The notes under the pieces: model-generated
What the model was told of the DNA's origin: nothing
The model's input: the letters and a program-made list of their open reading frames with translations, nothing else
Database searches by the model: none
Shown here: in pieces, positions 1 through 7,864 of the stretch
Layout: each line of letters begins with the position of its first letter
Numbering within the stretch: position 1 is the stretch's first letter
Program-made: the position numbers and the translations under genes
DNA from: Bifidobacteriaceae bacterium
Lineage (GTDB): Bacteria; Actinomycetota; Actinomycetes; Actinomycetales; WQXJ01
Direction: 5' to 3'
Assembly (NCBI GenBank): GCA_031265345.1
Contig: JAISCU010000434.1
Location: 1-31,991 of the forward strand
Length of the DNA stretch: 31,991 nucleotides

Positions 1-63
1 AGATCTGAGACACAACCGTCTCCGAGTTTCCGAGACACAACCGCCCACAAGTTAGTGAGACTT

Positions 64-660
64 GGCATGGCGGCGGGGCCGAGTTGGCGTGAATTGTGGA
101 CACCGCCGCCCGATGCCGCCCGCTCGGCGCACCATGTCTGCGCAGGCCAGCCCGTCGGCGGCGTCGGCAGCCTTCTCCGCGCGTGTCCACAAGCGGCTTC
201 ACTTGGCACCGCGGCCCAGTTGCAGCCAGTTGTGGACACAGTCGCCCGATGCCACCCGTCGGGCGAACCGCGTTTACGCAGGCCAGTCCGTCGCCAGTGC
301 CGACGGCTTTCTCCCGCGTGTGTCCATAAGTGGCTTGGATTGGGGGCGTGGTCGAGTTGCCGTGAGTTGTGGACACGGCCGCCCGGTCCCGCCCGTCCGG
401 CGACCGGCATCTGCGCAGGTCAGTCGGTCGGCGGCACCGGCGTCCTCCTCGCAGCGTGTCCACAAGTGGCTTGAATTGGCGGCGCGGTCGAGTTGCCGTG
501 AGTTGTGGACACTGCCGCCCGATGCCGCCCGTCCGGCGACCGGCATCTGCGCAGGCCAGGCCGTCGGCGGCATCGGCAGCCTTCTCCGCGCGTGTCCACA
601 AGCGGCTTCACTTGGCACCGCGGCCCAGTTCCAGCCAGTTGTGGACACCGCCGCCCGGTC
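64..660. repeat. Tandem array with 136-137 bp period and inverted arms
   Basis: The arm TTGTGGACAC recurs at 94, 230, 367, 503 and 639, so the spacing is 136, 137, 136 and 136 bases. Its reverse complement GTGTCCACAA (once GTGTCCATAA) stands 47 bases upstream of four of them, at 183, 320, 456 and 592, giving four potential hairpins with 10-bp stems and 37-base loops. Between hairpins lies a conserved core of about 75 bases containing a GATGCCGCCCG-like motif, TCTGCGCAGGYCAG and GTCGGCGGC. The segments 140-239 and 549-648 are nearly identical, so the array grew partly by duplication of larger blocks. Open frames cross it in both directions, but they only translate the repeat and are not taken as genes. 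Confidence 0.9.
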
Positions 661-971
661 CGGCAGGGCAGCCAACCGGCGTTTGCGAAGAAGACGAGCC
701 GGCGGCATCGGCCACCGTTTGCGGCCGCTGAATGAAGGCGGCCTGATCGCGGCCAACCCACTCCGGGACCGCAAAGGGCTCCCGACCAGGGCAAAGCCGT
801 CCCGCGCGCACGGCGGCAACCATTAACGCATCATCAACGTAGCGAAAACAACCGGCTGACCAGCCATTTTGGAAAGGCTTTGTGAAAACCGAGGCCAAAC
901 AATGAGGTAAATTTGATGCCAGCGTATGCCTATTTCATGTTCATACCCAACCAGGTGCACGGAGGTTCTGA
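661..971. other. Gap between the repeat array and sdhC
   Basis: No gene is supported here. 661-830 is degenerate, GC-rich sequence trailing off the repeat array. From about 840 to 960 the base composition becomes more AT-rich, as expected of the promoter and leader of the sdh operon. I cannot pick a convincing -35/-10 pair. A ribosome binding site GGAGG is at 961-965, six bases before the GTG start of sdhC. Confidence 0.5.
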
Positions 972-1760
972 GTGAGTTCAGAAATTCAAGAGCGGTCTGA
1001 CATAGATCAGATCCCGGTGGCGAAACGGCCCGCTGCCACGCCGCCCCCACGACCGCAAACGTGGGTGCTGAAAGTCATCATGGCCGTGACAGGATCGATT
1101 TTCGTCCTGTTCATACTGTTCCACCTGGCGGGCAACCTGAAGGTTTACTTGCCGGACGATCCCCAAGGCCATTTCAACGAGTACGCCCATTGGCTGAGGA
1201 CTCTGCTCAACCCGCTGCTGCCCGGCTCGACCTTCCTGTGGTTGTTCCGGGGCGCGCTCGCGCTCTGCCTCTGCCTGCATGTGTATTCGGGCTTGACGCT
1301 TTGGATCAGGGCGCACAGGCAGCGCGGGCGGCATGCTCGCAAGGTGCATGCGACCAAGCATCACCTGACCGGTCGCACAATGCTGTGGTCCGGGTTGATC
1401 ATCCTGTGCTTCATCATCTTCCACTTGCTGGACTTGACGATCGGCCGGGCGGTCGAATCGAAGGAGTTCACCACCAAGGCGACCTACACCCTCGAGGATG
1501 GCACCGTTGTCACGGACGCGTATTCGAATCTGGTGCACTCGTTCGAGCGGCCCTCGGTGGCGGTCTTCTACGTGGTCGTCATGGTCGTGATCGCGTTCCA
1601 CCTCAGCCATGGCATCTGGTCAATCGTCAACGACTTCGGCGCCACCGCGCACCGCGTGCGGTCGGTCTTCCTGTTCTTGGCGGACCTGATCGCGCTGGTC
1701 GTGGTGATTGGGAACGCTTCGATTCCGATCGCCGTCTTGGCAGGGGGGATCGTGATATGA
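972..1760 (+). CDS. sdhC: Succinate dehydrogenase cytochrome b subunit (SdhC, type B)
   Basis: Membrane anchor and haem-binding subunit of succinate:menaquinone oxidoreductase (or fumarate reductase), 262 residues. Five hydrophobic segments lie near residues 32-52, 88-112, 136-156, 194-215 and 230-256. Histidines suited to bind two b haems sit in or next to them (H51, H103, H151, H210, H213). A single anchor of this length with five helices is the form seen in Bacillus, Wolinella and Corynebacterium, not the SdhC/SdhD pair of proteobacteria. The GTG start at 972 follows GGAGG with good spacing. The stop overlaps the sdhA start (ATGA), so the two are probably translationally coupled. Whether the enzyme runs as oxidase or reductase cannot be told from sequence alone. 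Confidence 0.93.
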   Translation: MSSEIQERSDIDQIPVAKRPAATPPPRPQTWVLKVIMAVTGSIFVLFILFHLAGNLKVYLPDDPQGHFNEYAHWLRTLLNPLLPGSTFLWLFRGALALCLCLHVYSGLTLWIRAHRQRGRHARKVHATKHHLTGRTMLWSGLIILCFIIFHLLDLTIGRAVESKEFTTKATYTLEDGTVVTDAYSNLVHSFERPSVAVFYVVVMVVIAFHLSHGIWSIVNDFGATAHRVRSVFLFLADLIALVVVIGNASIPIAVLAGGIVI

Positions 1761-3790
1761 ACGCCAAACCGGTGAACGATGCCGCCGCCCCGGCCCCGCC
1801 AGCGGCGCCGGCTCCCGAGCAGAAAGGTGCCCAAGTGGCCAACAGCGAGTTAGACCAACTGCGGGTCGTGGGCAGGCCGCTGGACGGCCACCTGCCGGAC
1901 GTGCATCCGCGCGACGCCTGGACCGACCGCAAACTGCATTACAACTTGGTCAATCCCAACAACCGCCGCAAGTTCAAGGTGATCGTGGTGGGCACGGGCC
2001 TGTCCGGCGCGGGCTGCGCCGCCGCGCTCGGGGAGCTCGGCTACGACGTGGAGGTCTTCTCCTTCCACGACCTTCCGCGCCGGGCGCACTCCATAGCGGC
2101 GCAGGGCGGGATCAACTCGCCCAGGGCGCGCAAGGTGGACAACGACTCGATCGACCGGTTCGTCAAGGACACGGTCAAGGGCGGCGATTACCGTGGTCGC
2201 GAGGAGGACGCTTATCGCCTAGGCGAAGAAGGCATCCGCGTGATCAACCACATGCAGGCCATCGGGGCGGCGTTCGCGCGCGAGTACGGCGGCCAGTTGG
2301 CCACCCGCTCGTTCGGCGGCGTCCAGGTGTCCCGCACCTATTACACGCGTGGGCAGACCGGTCAGCAGCTGGAATTGGCGGCGGCCCACGCGCTGTCGCG
2401 CCAGGTCGCGGCGGGTACCTGCAAGCTCCACTCGCGCCAGGAGATGCTGGACGTCATCATGAAGGATGGCCGCGCCCAGGGGATCGTGGTGAGGGACCTG
2501 GTCACCGGCACGATCCGGCCGCAGACGGCGCACGCGGTGATCCTGTGCACCGGCGGCTATGGCAACATCTACTACAAGGCCACTCTGGCCAAGAACTCGA
2601 ACGCCACCGCCATCTGGCGGGCCTACAAGCGGGGGGCGTTCTTCGCCAACCCGTGCTTCGTCCAGATCCACCCGACGGCGCTGCCGTTGATGTCGAAGTG
2701 GCAGTCGAAGAAGACCTTGATGTCGGAGTCGCTGCGCAACGACGGCCGCATCTGGGCGCCGCGCAAGAAGAAGGATGATCGCGACCCCAACACCATCCCG
2801 GAGGACGAGCGCTTCTACTTCCTGGAGGAACGCTACCCGGCCTTCGGGAACCTGGTGCCCCGCGATGTCGCTTCCCGCAACATCCGCGAGCGCATCGATG
2901 CTGGTTACGGGGTCGGGCCGCTGCACAACGCGGTTTACCTGGACTTCAGGACCGGGATCGAACGTCTTGGCGTCAAGCTGATCCGCGAGCGCTACTCGAA
3001 CCTGTTCAACATGTACGAGGAGTTGACCGGCGAGGACCCGTACAAGACGCCGATGCGCATCGCGCCGTCCGTCCACTTCACCATGGGCGGCCTGTGGACC
3101 GACTACGACCAGATGACCGCGATCCCCGGGCTGTTCGTGGGTGGCGAGGCCGGTTGGGCCTACCACGGCGCGAACCGGCTGGGAGCCAACTCTCTGCTGT
3201 CCGGCTGCGTGGACGGATGGTTCACCCTGCCTTATTCGGTGCCGAACTACCTGGCCGGTTTGCTCGGCACGGAACCGCTGGCGGCCACCGACAAGGCCGT
3301 CCAGGACACCGTCAAGGCGGTCCAGGAGGGGGAGGATCGGCTGCTGAACAACGGCGGCACCCACGGTCCCGACCACTTCCACGAGAAACTCGGCGCCATC
3401 TTGGACCGCTACGCCTCGGTGTCCCGCGATCCGGAGGGCCTGGCCACCGCCATCGGCGAGATCCGCGAACTGCGTGAGGAGTTCTGGCGGGACGTCAAAG
3501 TGGTGGGCGACGGCGACAGGCTCAACCAGGAGCTCGAGACGGCTGGCCGCGTGGCCGACTATCTGGAGTTGGCCGAGCTGTTGTGCATCGACGCCTTGGA
3601 CCGCGACGAATCGGCTGGCGCGCATTTCCGCACCGACCATGAGATCGACGGCGAAGCCAAGCGCGACGACGAGGATTGGTGCTTCTGTTCGGCCTGGGAG
3701 TTCCCCGGCGCCGTGGCGGACCGACCCATCCGCAACTTTGAACCTCTGACCTTCCGGGCCGTGCCCCTCCAGCAAAGGAACTACAAGTGA
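1757..3790 (+). CDS. sdhA: Succinate dehydrogenase flavoprotein subunit (SdhA)
   Basis: Catalytic subunit that oxidises succinate to fumarate using covalently bound FAD; 677 residues, about the usual length for type B enzymes. After an Ala/Pro-rich stretch of some 25 residues comes the Rossmann FAD site VVGTGLSGAGCAAALG near residues 77-92. The expected flavin-linking histidine is H111 in HSIAAQGGIN. Further family landmarks are GQTGQQLE, FVQIHPTALP and GGEAGWAYHGANRLGANSLL. An open frame continues upstream inside sdhC, but ATG at 1757 gives the ATGA overlap and the first plausible protein residues. The C-terminus lacks a membrane segment, in keeping with a cytoplasmic subunit docked on SdhB. 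The stop overlaps the sdhB GTG (GTGA). Confidence 0.96.
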   Translation: MNAKPVNDAAAPAPPAAPAPEQKGAQVANSELDQLRVVGRPLDGHLPDVHPRDAWTDRKLHYNLVNPNNRRKFKVIVVGTGLSGAGCAAALGELGYDVEVFSFHDLPRRAHSIAAQGGINSPRARKVDNDSIDRFVKDTVKGGDYRGREEDAYRLGEEGIRVINHMQAIGAAFAREYGGQLATRSFGGVQVSRTYYTRGQTGQQLELAAAHALSRQVAAGTCKLHSRQEMLDVIMKDGRAQGIVVRDLVTGTIRPQTAHAVILCTGGYGNIYYKATLAKNSNATAIWRAYKRGAFFANPCFVQIHPTALPLMSKWQSKKTLMSESLRNDGRIWAPRKKKDDRDPNTIPEDERFYFLEERYPAFGNLVPRDVASRNIRERIDAGYGVGPLHNAVYLDFRTGIERLGVKLIRERYSNLFNMYEELTGEDPYKTPMRIAPSVHFTMGGLWTDYDQMTAIPGLFVGGEAGWAYHGANRLGANSLLSGCVDGWFTLPYSVPNYLAGLLGTEPLAATDKAVQDTVKAVQEGEDRLLNNGGTHGPDHFHEKLGAILDRYASVSRDPEGLATAIGEIRELREEFWRDVKVVGDGDRLNQELETAGRVADYLELAELLCIDALDRDESAGAHFRTDHEIDGEAKRDDEDWCFCSAWEFPGAVADRPIRNFEPLTFRAVPLQQRNYK

Positions 3791-4539
3791 GACTGATCCT
3801 TGAAGTGTGGCGTCAGGACGGCCCTGATGCCGAAGGTAGCTTCGAAACCCACCTGATCGAGGACGCGACCCCGGAGATGTCGCTCCTGGAGTTGCTGGAC
3901 CGGCTGAACCATCAGCTGGTCGAGGACGATCTCGATCCGGTGGCTTTCGAATCCGATTGCCGTGAGGGCATCTGCGGCACCTGCGGGCTGGACGTCAATG
4001 GCGTCCCGCATGGTCCGGAGGACAACGTGCCCGCCTGCGGCCAGCACGTCCGTTCATTCCAGGACGGCCAGACTGTGCGGTTCACGCCGTTCCGGGCGAA
4101 GGCCTTCCCGGTGGTGCGCGACTTGATCGTGGACCGGACGGGGTTGGACCGGATCATCCAGGCGGGCGGCACCATCTCGGTGGACGCTGGCACCGCCCCG
4201 GACGCGGACACGCTCCTGGTCACGCACGACGACGCCGAGCGAGCCCTCGACTTCGCCGCCTGCATCGGTTGCGGGGCTTGCGTGTCGGCTTGCCCGAACG
4301 GCGCGGCGTACCTCTACACCGGCGCGAAGCTGGCGCACTTGTCGCTGATCCCGCACGGCAAGGAGGAGCGCGCCAAGCGTGCCCGCACCATGATCGCGCA
4401 GATGCAGCACGAGTTCGGCCCTTGCTCGCAGATCGGCGAGTGCGCGTTGGCTTGCCCGGCGGAGATCCCGTTGGTCGCCATCGCCGCCGTCAACCGCGAG
4501 CGCCTGCGCGCCGGCTTCAAGAAGGGCAAAGCCAACTAG
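3787..4539 (+). CDS. sdhB: Succinate dehydrogenase iron-sulfur subunit (SdhB)
   Basis: Electron-transfer subunit between the SdhA flavin and the SdhC haems, 250 residues. The N-terminal ferredoxin-like half carries the [2Fe-2S] ligands C58, C63, C66 and C84. The C-terminal half carries C159, C162, C165, C169 and C213, C219, C223, which fit one [4Fe-4S] and one [3Fe-4S] cluster. All expected cysteines are present, so the complex should be functional. The GTG start overlaps the sdhA stop by four bases. It is the last gene of the three-gene operon; a strong GC hairpin follows 20 bases after the stop. Confidence 0.95.
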   Translation: MRLILEVWRQDGPDAEGSFETHLIEDATPEMSLLELLDRLNHQLVEDDLDPVAFESDCREGICGTCGLDVNGVPHGPEDNVPACGQHVRSFQDGQTVRFTPFRAKAFPVVRDLIVDRTGLDRIIQAGGTISVDAGTAPDADTLLVTHDDAERALDFAACIGCGACVSACPNGAAYLYTGAKLAHLSLIPHGKEERAKRARTMIAQMQHEFGPCSQIGECALACPAEIPLVAIAAVNRERLRAGFKKGKAN

Positions 4540-4559
4540 GGTTTCTGCGTCTTGGGTTT

Positions 4560-4587
4560 GGGCGGCGGGGCCAACGTTCCGCCGCCC
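4560..4587 (+). terminator. Probable terminator of the sdh operon
   Basis: GGGCGGCGG at 4560-4568 pairs perfectly with CCGCCGCCC at 4579-4587 around a 10-base loop, 20 bases after the sdhB stop. There is no T tract, which is common for actinobacterial terminators, so the role is inferred from position and stem strength. Confidence 0.6.
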
Positions 4588-4594
4588 GCCAACC

Positions 4595-4965
4595 CCCAGT
4601 TGCACGATGCCGCGCCCTCAGTTCCCAGCGCCCGCCCCGGCTTGCCTTCCCCCGACTTGCCCGCCCGAACCCCGCGAGCCTCGACCAAAACGCCTTCCGG
4701 AGACAAATCGCGGCGTCGGACTGTCCCCAGAACGCGATGAAGTCCGAGTTGGCCCCCCGAACTCCGCGAATCGCGACCAAACCGCGTTTTGGGGACAGGC
4801 GGTGAGCCGGTTCTGTCCCCAGAGCGCGATGAAGTCCGAATCCGCCTTCGTGGTTGGCTGAATCCTGACCAAAACGCCCTTTGGGGACACGCCGCCGAGC
4901 CCGCCTGTCCCCGGAACCCCGCGAAGTCCGCCCGGACCCCGCGAATCCTGCCCGGGACGCATGCC
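4595..4965. repeat. 92-bp-period tandem array (copy 1 of the family)
   Basis: A motif related to CCAAAACGNNNTTTGGGGAC begins with its A run at 4687, 4779 and 4871, exactly 92 bases apart. Each unit also holds TGTCCCC about 20 bases after GGGGACA, which can pair with it (for example GGGGACAG and CTGTCCCC near 4790-4820), followed by an AACGCGATGAAGTCCGA-like block. The same unit with the same 92-base period recurs at 23735-23975. A degenerate copy with CACGATGCCGC lies at 4604-4614. No protein-coding gene is supported in this gap. Confidence 0.9.
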
Positions 4966-5055
4966 GCAGAAGCCCGAACCCGCGTAGTCGGGACGTGACC
5001 GGACGCGGGCAGCCCGACCGAACGGCATCGTGCATATCTCCTCAATGACCTGCAT

Positions 5056-5088
5056 AACCATAGTTAGGGACTGTCTCCAACTACGGTT
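5056..5088. repeat. 33-base imperfect hairpin upstream of the adhesin gene
   Basis: AACCATAGTTAGGGAC at 5056-5071 faces GTCTCCAACTACGGTT at 5073-5088. If G-U pairs are allowed the whole 16-bp stem can form around one base. CGGCATCGTGCATA lies just upstream at 5024-5037. The same combination, CGGCATCGTACATA followed by a related hairpin, occurs at 7720-7786, so this is a dispersed two-part element. Confidence 0.7.
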
Positions 5089-5116
5089 ACGGACCCCCTG
5101 ACCTGGGAAGACGCAA

Positions 5117-5146
5117 AACCTAGACCCCTGGGAGACGAACCTAGAC
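5117..5146. promoter_or_regulatory. Direct repeat AACCTAGAC, 21-bp spacing
   Basis: AACCTAGAC stands at 5117-5125 and again at 5138-5146, two helical turns apart and 38 bases before the adhesin start. Such phased repeats are typical of a dimeric regulator site. I cannot assign a regulator. Confidence 0.35.
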
Positions 5147-5183
5147 TGTTGCCCACGGGCGGCATCGGATACATGTAGGGTCC

Positions 5184-7562
5184 ATGTTGCGCCATCTGGG
5201 TGAACAGCGCTCGACGCTGCCCGCGAACTCCCCCGCCAATCCCCCTGAGAACTCTGCCGGTCCGCGCGGCCCCCGACACCGGGCGCACGCCAATCCGTCC
5301 GCGAGTCCAACCAACACGAAGAAGGCGACCTGCCTGGGCGGAGTGATCGCGTTGGTGGTCGCCCTGTCCTTGGGCCAGGGCGCCACAGCCGCGCCCGTAG
5401 ACCTCGAGGAACTCCCCAGGACGGCGGACGGCGCGGTCGACTTCTCCGGACCGGAATGGACCGCCCTGGCGCCCAGCACCGGCGACCTCCTGATGACGGA
5501 CCGATTCACACGGAACGGCGTGCCCTACCGGCTGGACGTCCGCGCCCCCTGGAGCGGTTCATCCCTCGGTTGGGGTGCCAACCCGCTGTTCGCCAACACC
5601 ATCACCAATGAGCGCGATGGCGATTCCCACACCTACTCGTACAGCGGCGGGGACGCGAGGACGAGCACCTTCGTCCTGGCGACCGCGAGCGGGCTGCGCG
5701 GGTTCCGTTGCGACACAGGCAGGCCCTACTACACGGGGGTGCTGCAGGGGTCGCCCGTGGCCGCGAGGGAGTGCGAGGACAGGCAGAGCGCGGGCTCGAA
5801 CCTCAAGGTCAGCGATGTGCTCCGGGCCACCCCTGATGGACGGGTGGTGCATGATGTGACCCTGACGAACGTGGGAGCCGTGCAGGTGACGGGCTTGGGC
5901 TTCGGGGCCTGGCTGGACACGGAGTTGGACGGAGATGACAGTGTCCCGCTGATCAAGAGCACCCAGAACGCCCTCTATATGGAGAATGCCAGTTTCCGCC
6001 TCTACCTCGCGATGACAGGCGGGGACACCGTGCTGGCGGGCGCGTGGAGATACCACACGGGCTCATTCGCCGCCTTCGCTGACGTGAGCGACTTCGCCGC
6101 CGGCGATGTGATCGTGACGGGTCTCGATTCGACCGTGGCATTCCTGGCCACGGACCGAACCCTCGCGCCCGGCCAGTCGCTGACCATGTCCTACGAGGAG
6201 CGGGTCTTCTCGGTCGCGGAGCTCCAGCCCGGCCGGGCGATCGTGAGGTTGATCGATGACGACGGCTCAGGCGCGCCGGTCTCCCCGACTGATCCCGCCG
6301 CCGCGCAGTTGACCGGCGAGCCGCTCACGGAGATAGGTTTCACCCTGGACGATGCCGTGGGGCTGGCTCCGGCAGGCTACGTCGTCTCCTCGATCGACAA
6401 CATCACGCTTTACGACGACAACAACTCGACGGTGCAGCAGATCGTGGTGCACCTGGCCCACGCGGTGAGCGTGGCCACCGTGACGCAGACGCGCACCATA
6501 GCTTATGCAGGGGCTGGCGCCTTGACGCCGCCCGCGGTGGTGCAGACACAGGACTTCCGGGCGGAAACGGATCAGATCACCGGCGTGACCACTTACGCGA
6601 ACGGCACGGGGCTGGCGGCGGTGCCCAATCCGACGGTTCCCGGTTACCGGGCGCTCGGGCCGGATGTGGCCGCCGTCGCGCCGAACGCGCCCGCCACGAC
6701 GACTCGGCCCGCCGATATCGCGATCACCGTCCAGTACGTGGCTGACCAACTGCAGGCCGTGATCGCTGTCGATGGCGTTCCCGCCGTGTCGGGCGCCATC
6801 GGGGGCGGAGCCGAAGGCGGTCAGGTGACTCTGGACGGGAGCGAGTCGTTCGATCCCGGCGGCGGCGCGCTCTCATTCGCCTGGGATTTGACAGGCAACG
6901 GCGCCTATGATGACGGCGACCAGGCGGGCGCGATTCTGAGCCTGCCCGTGGCGGGGACGTATCGAGTCGGTCTGCAGGTGACAGACGGCGAGGGCCGGAC
7001 CGCCATCACGGTTGTGGATGTGCTGGTCAGCAACGTGGTGCCGGTGGTGGAGATCGGCGCCTCGGCGGAGATCAGGGCGGACGGGGCGTTCGCGCGCGCC
7101 GGTTCCTTCATCGATCCCGGAGCGGACACCTGGACGGGTGTGGTGATCTACGGCGACGGTTCTGGCGCTGAGGCGCTGACCCTGGATGGGAAGGCTTTCT
7201 CGCTCAACCACTCCTACGCCGAGCCCGGCCAGTACACGGTCACGGTCCGAATCGCCGACACGGCCGGGGGCTCCACCGGGCAGGCCGCCATCGAAGTGAC
7301 TGTGCCGTCCGCGTCGGTCCCGTCACGGAGTCCGACACCCACGCCGACGTCTTCAGGCGCCGCGGCCCCGCCGCCGCCGAGCGCCTCAAGTAGCACCAGT
7401 GTCCCCGCGACCAGCGGATCGACCGCCGCGTCGGGTGCCTCCGCCCCACCCGAGCTGCCCTTTACCGGGGCCGATGTGACCGTCCCTGCAACGGCCTCGG
7501 GATTGCTGATGGCCGCGGGTCTGGTTGCGCTAGCTGTGCGACGCGCCCGGTCGCGGACCTGA
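5184..7562 (+). CDS. Sortase-anchored surface protein with Mub-like and PKD domains
   Basis: Predicted cell-wall adhesin, 792 residues. A hydrophobic signal near residues 50-70 ending in ATAA follows an unusually long polar N-terminus of about 45 residues, so the true start could lie further in; no strong ribosome site decides it. Residues 75-345 form a beta-rich domain I do not recognise. Residues 350-530 match the pattern of lactobacillal mucus-binding repeats: GYVVSSIDN, a DDNN stretch, VVHLAHAVS, QTRTIAY, then VPGYRA. Two PKD-type Ig folds follow (about 540-617 and 618-712), the first with VTLDGSESFDPGGG. A Pro/Ser/Thr/Ala-rich stalk leads to LPFTG at 758-762, a hydrophobic helix and an Arg-rich tail, which is a complete sorting signal. 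No sortase gene is in the window. Mucin binding is inferred from the domain and not shown. Confidence 0.85.
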   Translation: MLRHLGEQRSTLPANSPANPPENSAGPRGPRHRAHANPSASPTNTKKATCLGGVIALVVALSLGQGATAAPVDLEELPRTADGAVDFSGPEWTALAPSTGDLLMTDRFTRNGVPYRLDVRAPWSGSSLGWGANPLFANTITNERDGDSHTYSYSGGDARTSTFVLATASGLRGFRCDTGRPYYTGVLQGSPVAARECEDRQSAGSNLKVSDVLRATPDGRVVHDVTLTNVGAVQVTGLGFGAWLDTELDGDDSVPLIKSTQNALYMENASFRLYLAMTGGDTVLAGAWRYHTGSFAAFADVSDFAAGDVIVTGLDSTVAFLATDRTLAPGQSLTMSYEERVFSVAELQPGRAIVRLIDDDGSGAPVSPTDPAAAQLTGEPLTEIGFTLDDAVGLAPAGYVVSSIDNITLYDDNNSTVQQIVVHLAHAVSVATVTQTRTIAYAGAGALTPPAVVQTQDFRAETDQITGVTTYANGTGLAAVPNPTVPGYRALGPDVAAVAPNAPATTTRPADIAITVQYVADQLQAVIAVDGVPAVSGAIGGGAEGGQVTLDGSESFDPGGGALSFAWDLTGNGAYDDGDQAGAILSLPVAGTYRVGLQVTDGEGRTAITVVDVLVSNVVPVVEIGASAEIRADGAFARAGSFIDPGADTWTGVVIYGDGSGAEALTLDGKAFSLNHSYAEPGQYTVTVRIADTAGGSTGQAAIEVTVPSASVPSRSPTPTPTSSGAAAPPPPSASSSTSVPATSGSTAASGASAPPELPFTGADVTVPATASGLLMAAGLVALAVRRARSRT

Positions 7563-7607
7563 CGGGGCGCTGGCAACCCCCGCGCTCGGCATCGACCAAA
7601 CTGGCGC

Positions 7608-7663
7608 AACCCGAGTCGGGGACAGGCACTAACCCTGGTTAGGGCCTGTCCCCAACTTTGGTT
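7608..7663. repeat. Long hairpin after the adhesin gene, possible terminator
   Basis: GGGGACAGGC at 7618-7627 pairs perfectly with GCCTGTCCCC at 7644-7653, and inside it CTAACC pairs with GGTTAG. The outer flanks AACCCGAGTC and AACTTTGGTT extend the stem with three mismatches. It starts 46 bases after the adhesin stop, so it may end that transcript. It is related to the hairpins at 5056 and 7754. Confidence 0.75.
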
Positions 7664-7669
7664 CGACGG

Positions 7670-7786
7670 GTACGATGCCGCTGGGTCGGCTCCGTGACGG
7701 TGTCGGGCGACCCTGGGCACGGCATCGTACATAATGTCCTGATGTCCTGGCGTAACCCGAGTTGGGGGCTGTCCCTAACTCTGGTT
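7670..7786. repeat. Two further hairpins before the PBP gene
   Basis: GTACGATGCCG at 7670-7680 is the exact reverse complement of CGGCATCGTAC at 7720-7730. Nested inside, GGGTCG (7683-7688) can pair with CGACCC (7708-7713). Then AACCCGAGTTGGGGGC at 7754-7769 faces GTCCCTAACTCTGGTT at 7771-7786, a 16-bp stem with a few mismatches or G-U pairs. Together with the hairpin at 7608 they fill nearly the whole intergenic region. Confidence 0.75.
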
Positions 7787-7851
7787 CGGCCGGGGGTGAA
7801 AGGCTGGTGAAGCTCGTGCTCGGGGCGGACGCGGGTGCCGCACGACTGACG

Positions 7852-7857
7852 TAACCT
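7852..7857 (+). promoter_or_regulatory. Candidate -10 box of a leaderless PBP transcript
   Basis: TAACCT fits the actinobacterial TANNNT -10 pattern and ends seven bases before the GTG start at 7865, so transcription would begin at the start codon. No clear -35 box and no Shine-Dalgarno sequence are seen. The same arrangement stands before the genes at 11610 and 19283. Confidence 0.4.
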
Positions 7858-7864
7858 GTAGGGC

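Noticed and set aside
64..660. CRISPR array
   Set aside because: Units of 136 bp with internal inverted arms and related rather than unique spacers do not fit CRISPR, and there are no cas genes.
64..660. Chromosomal origin of replication
   Set aside because: Despite DnaA-box-like words there is no dnaA, dnaN, rpmH or AT-rich unwinding region nearby.
62..826. Open frames of up to 254 codons across the first repeat array, in both strands
   Set aside because: Their translations only repeat the 136-bp unit (recurrent Arg/Pro/Ala blocks and SCRELW-like words), several frames are open at once, and no start signal or domain is visible.
870..895. Rex-type redox operator before sdhC (TTTGTGAAAA)
   Set aside because: Only one half-site is present; the second half needed for a palindrome is missing.
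1061..1756. Upstream extension of the SdhA frame
   Set aside because: It lies inside sdhC in another frame and has no flavoprotein features; the ATGA overlap at 1757 is the natural start.
2219..3775. Long minus-strand frame opposite sdhA
   Set aside because: It is a GC-driven shadow of a clearly real gene; the same applies to 7775-9598 opposite the PBP and 11719-13560 and 10284-11225 on the minus strand.
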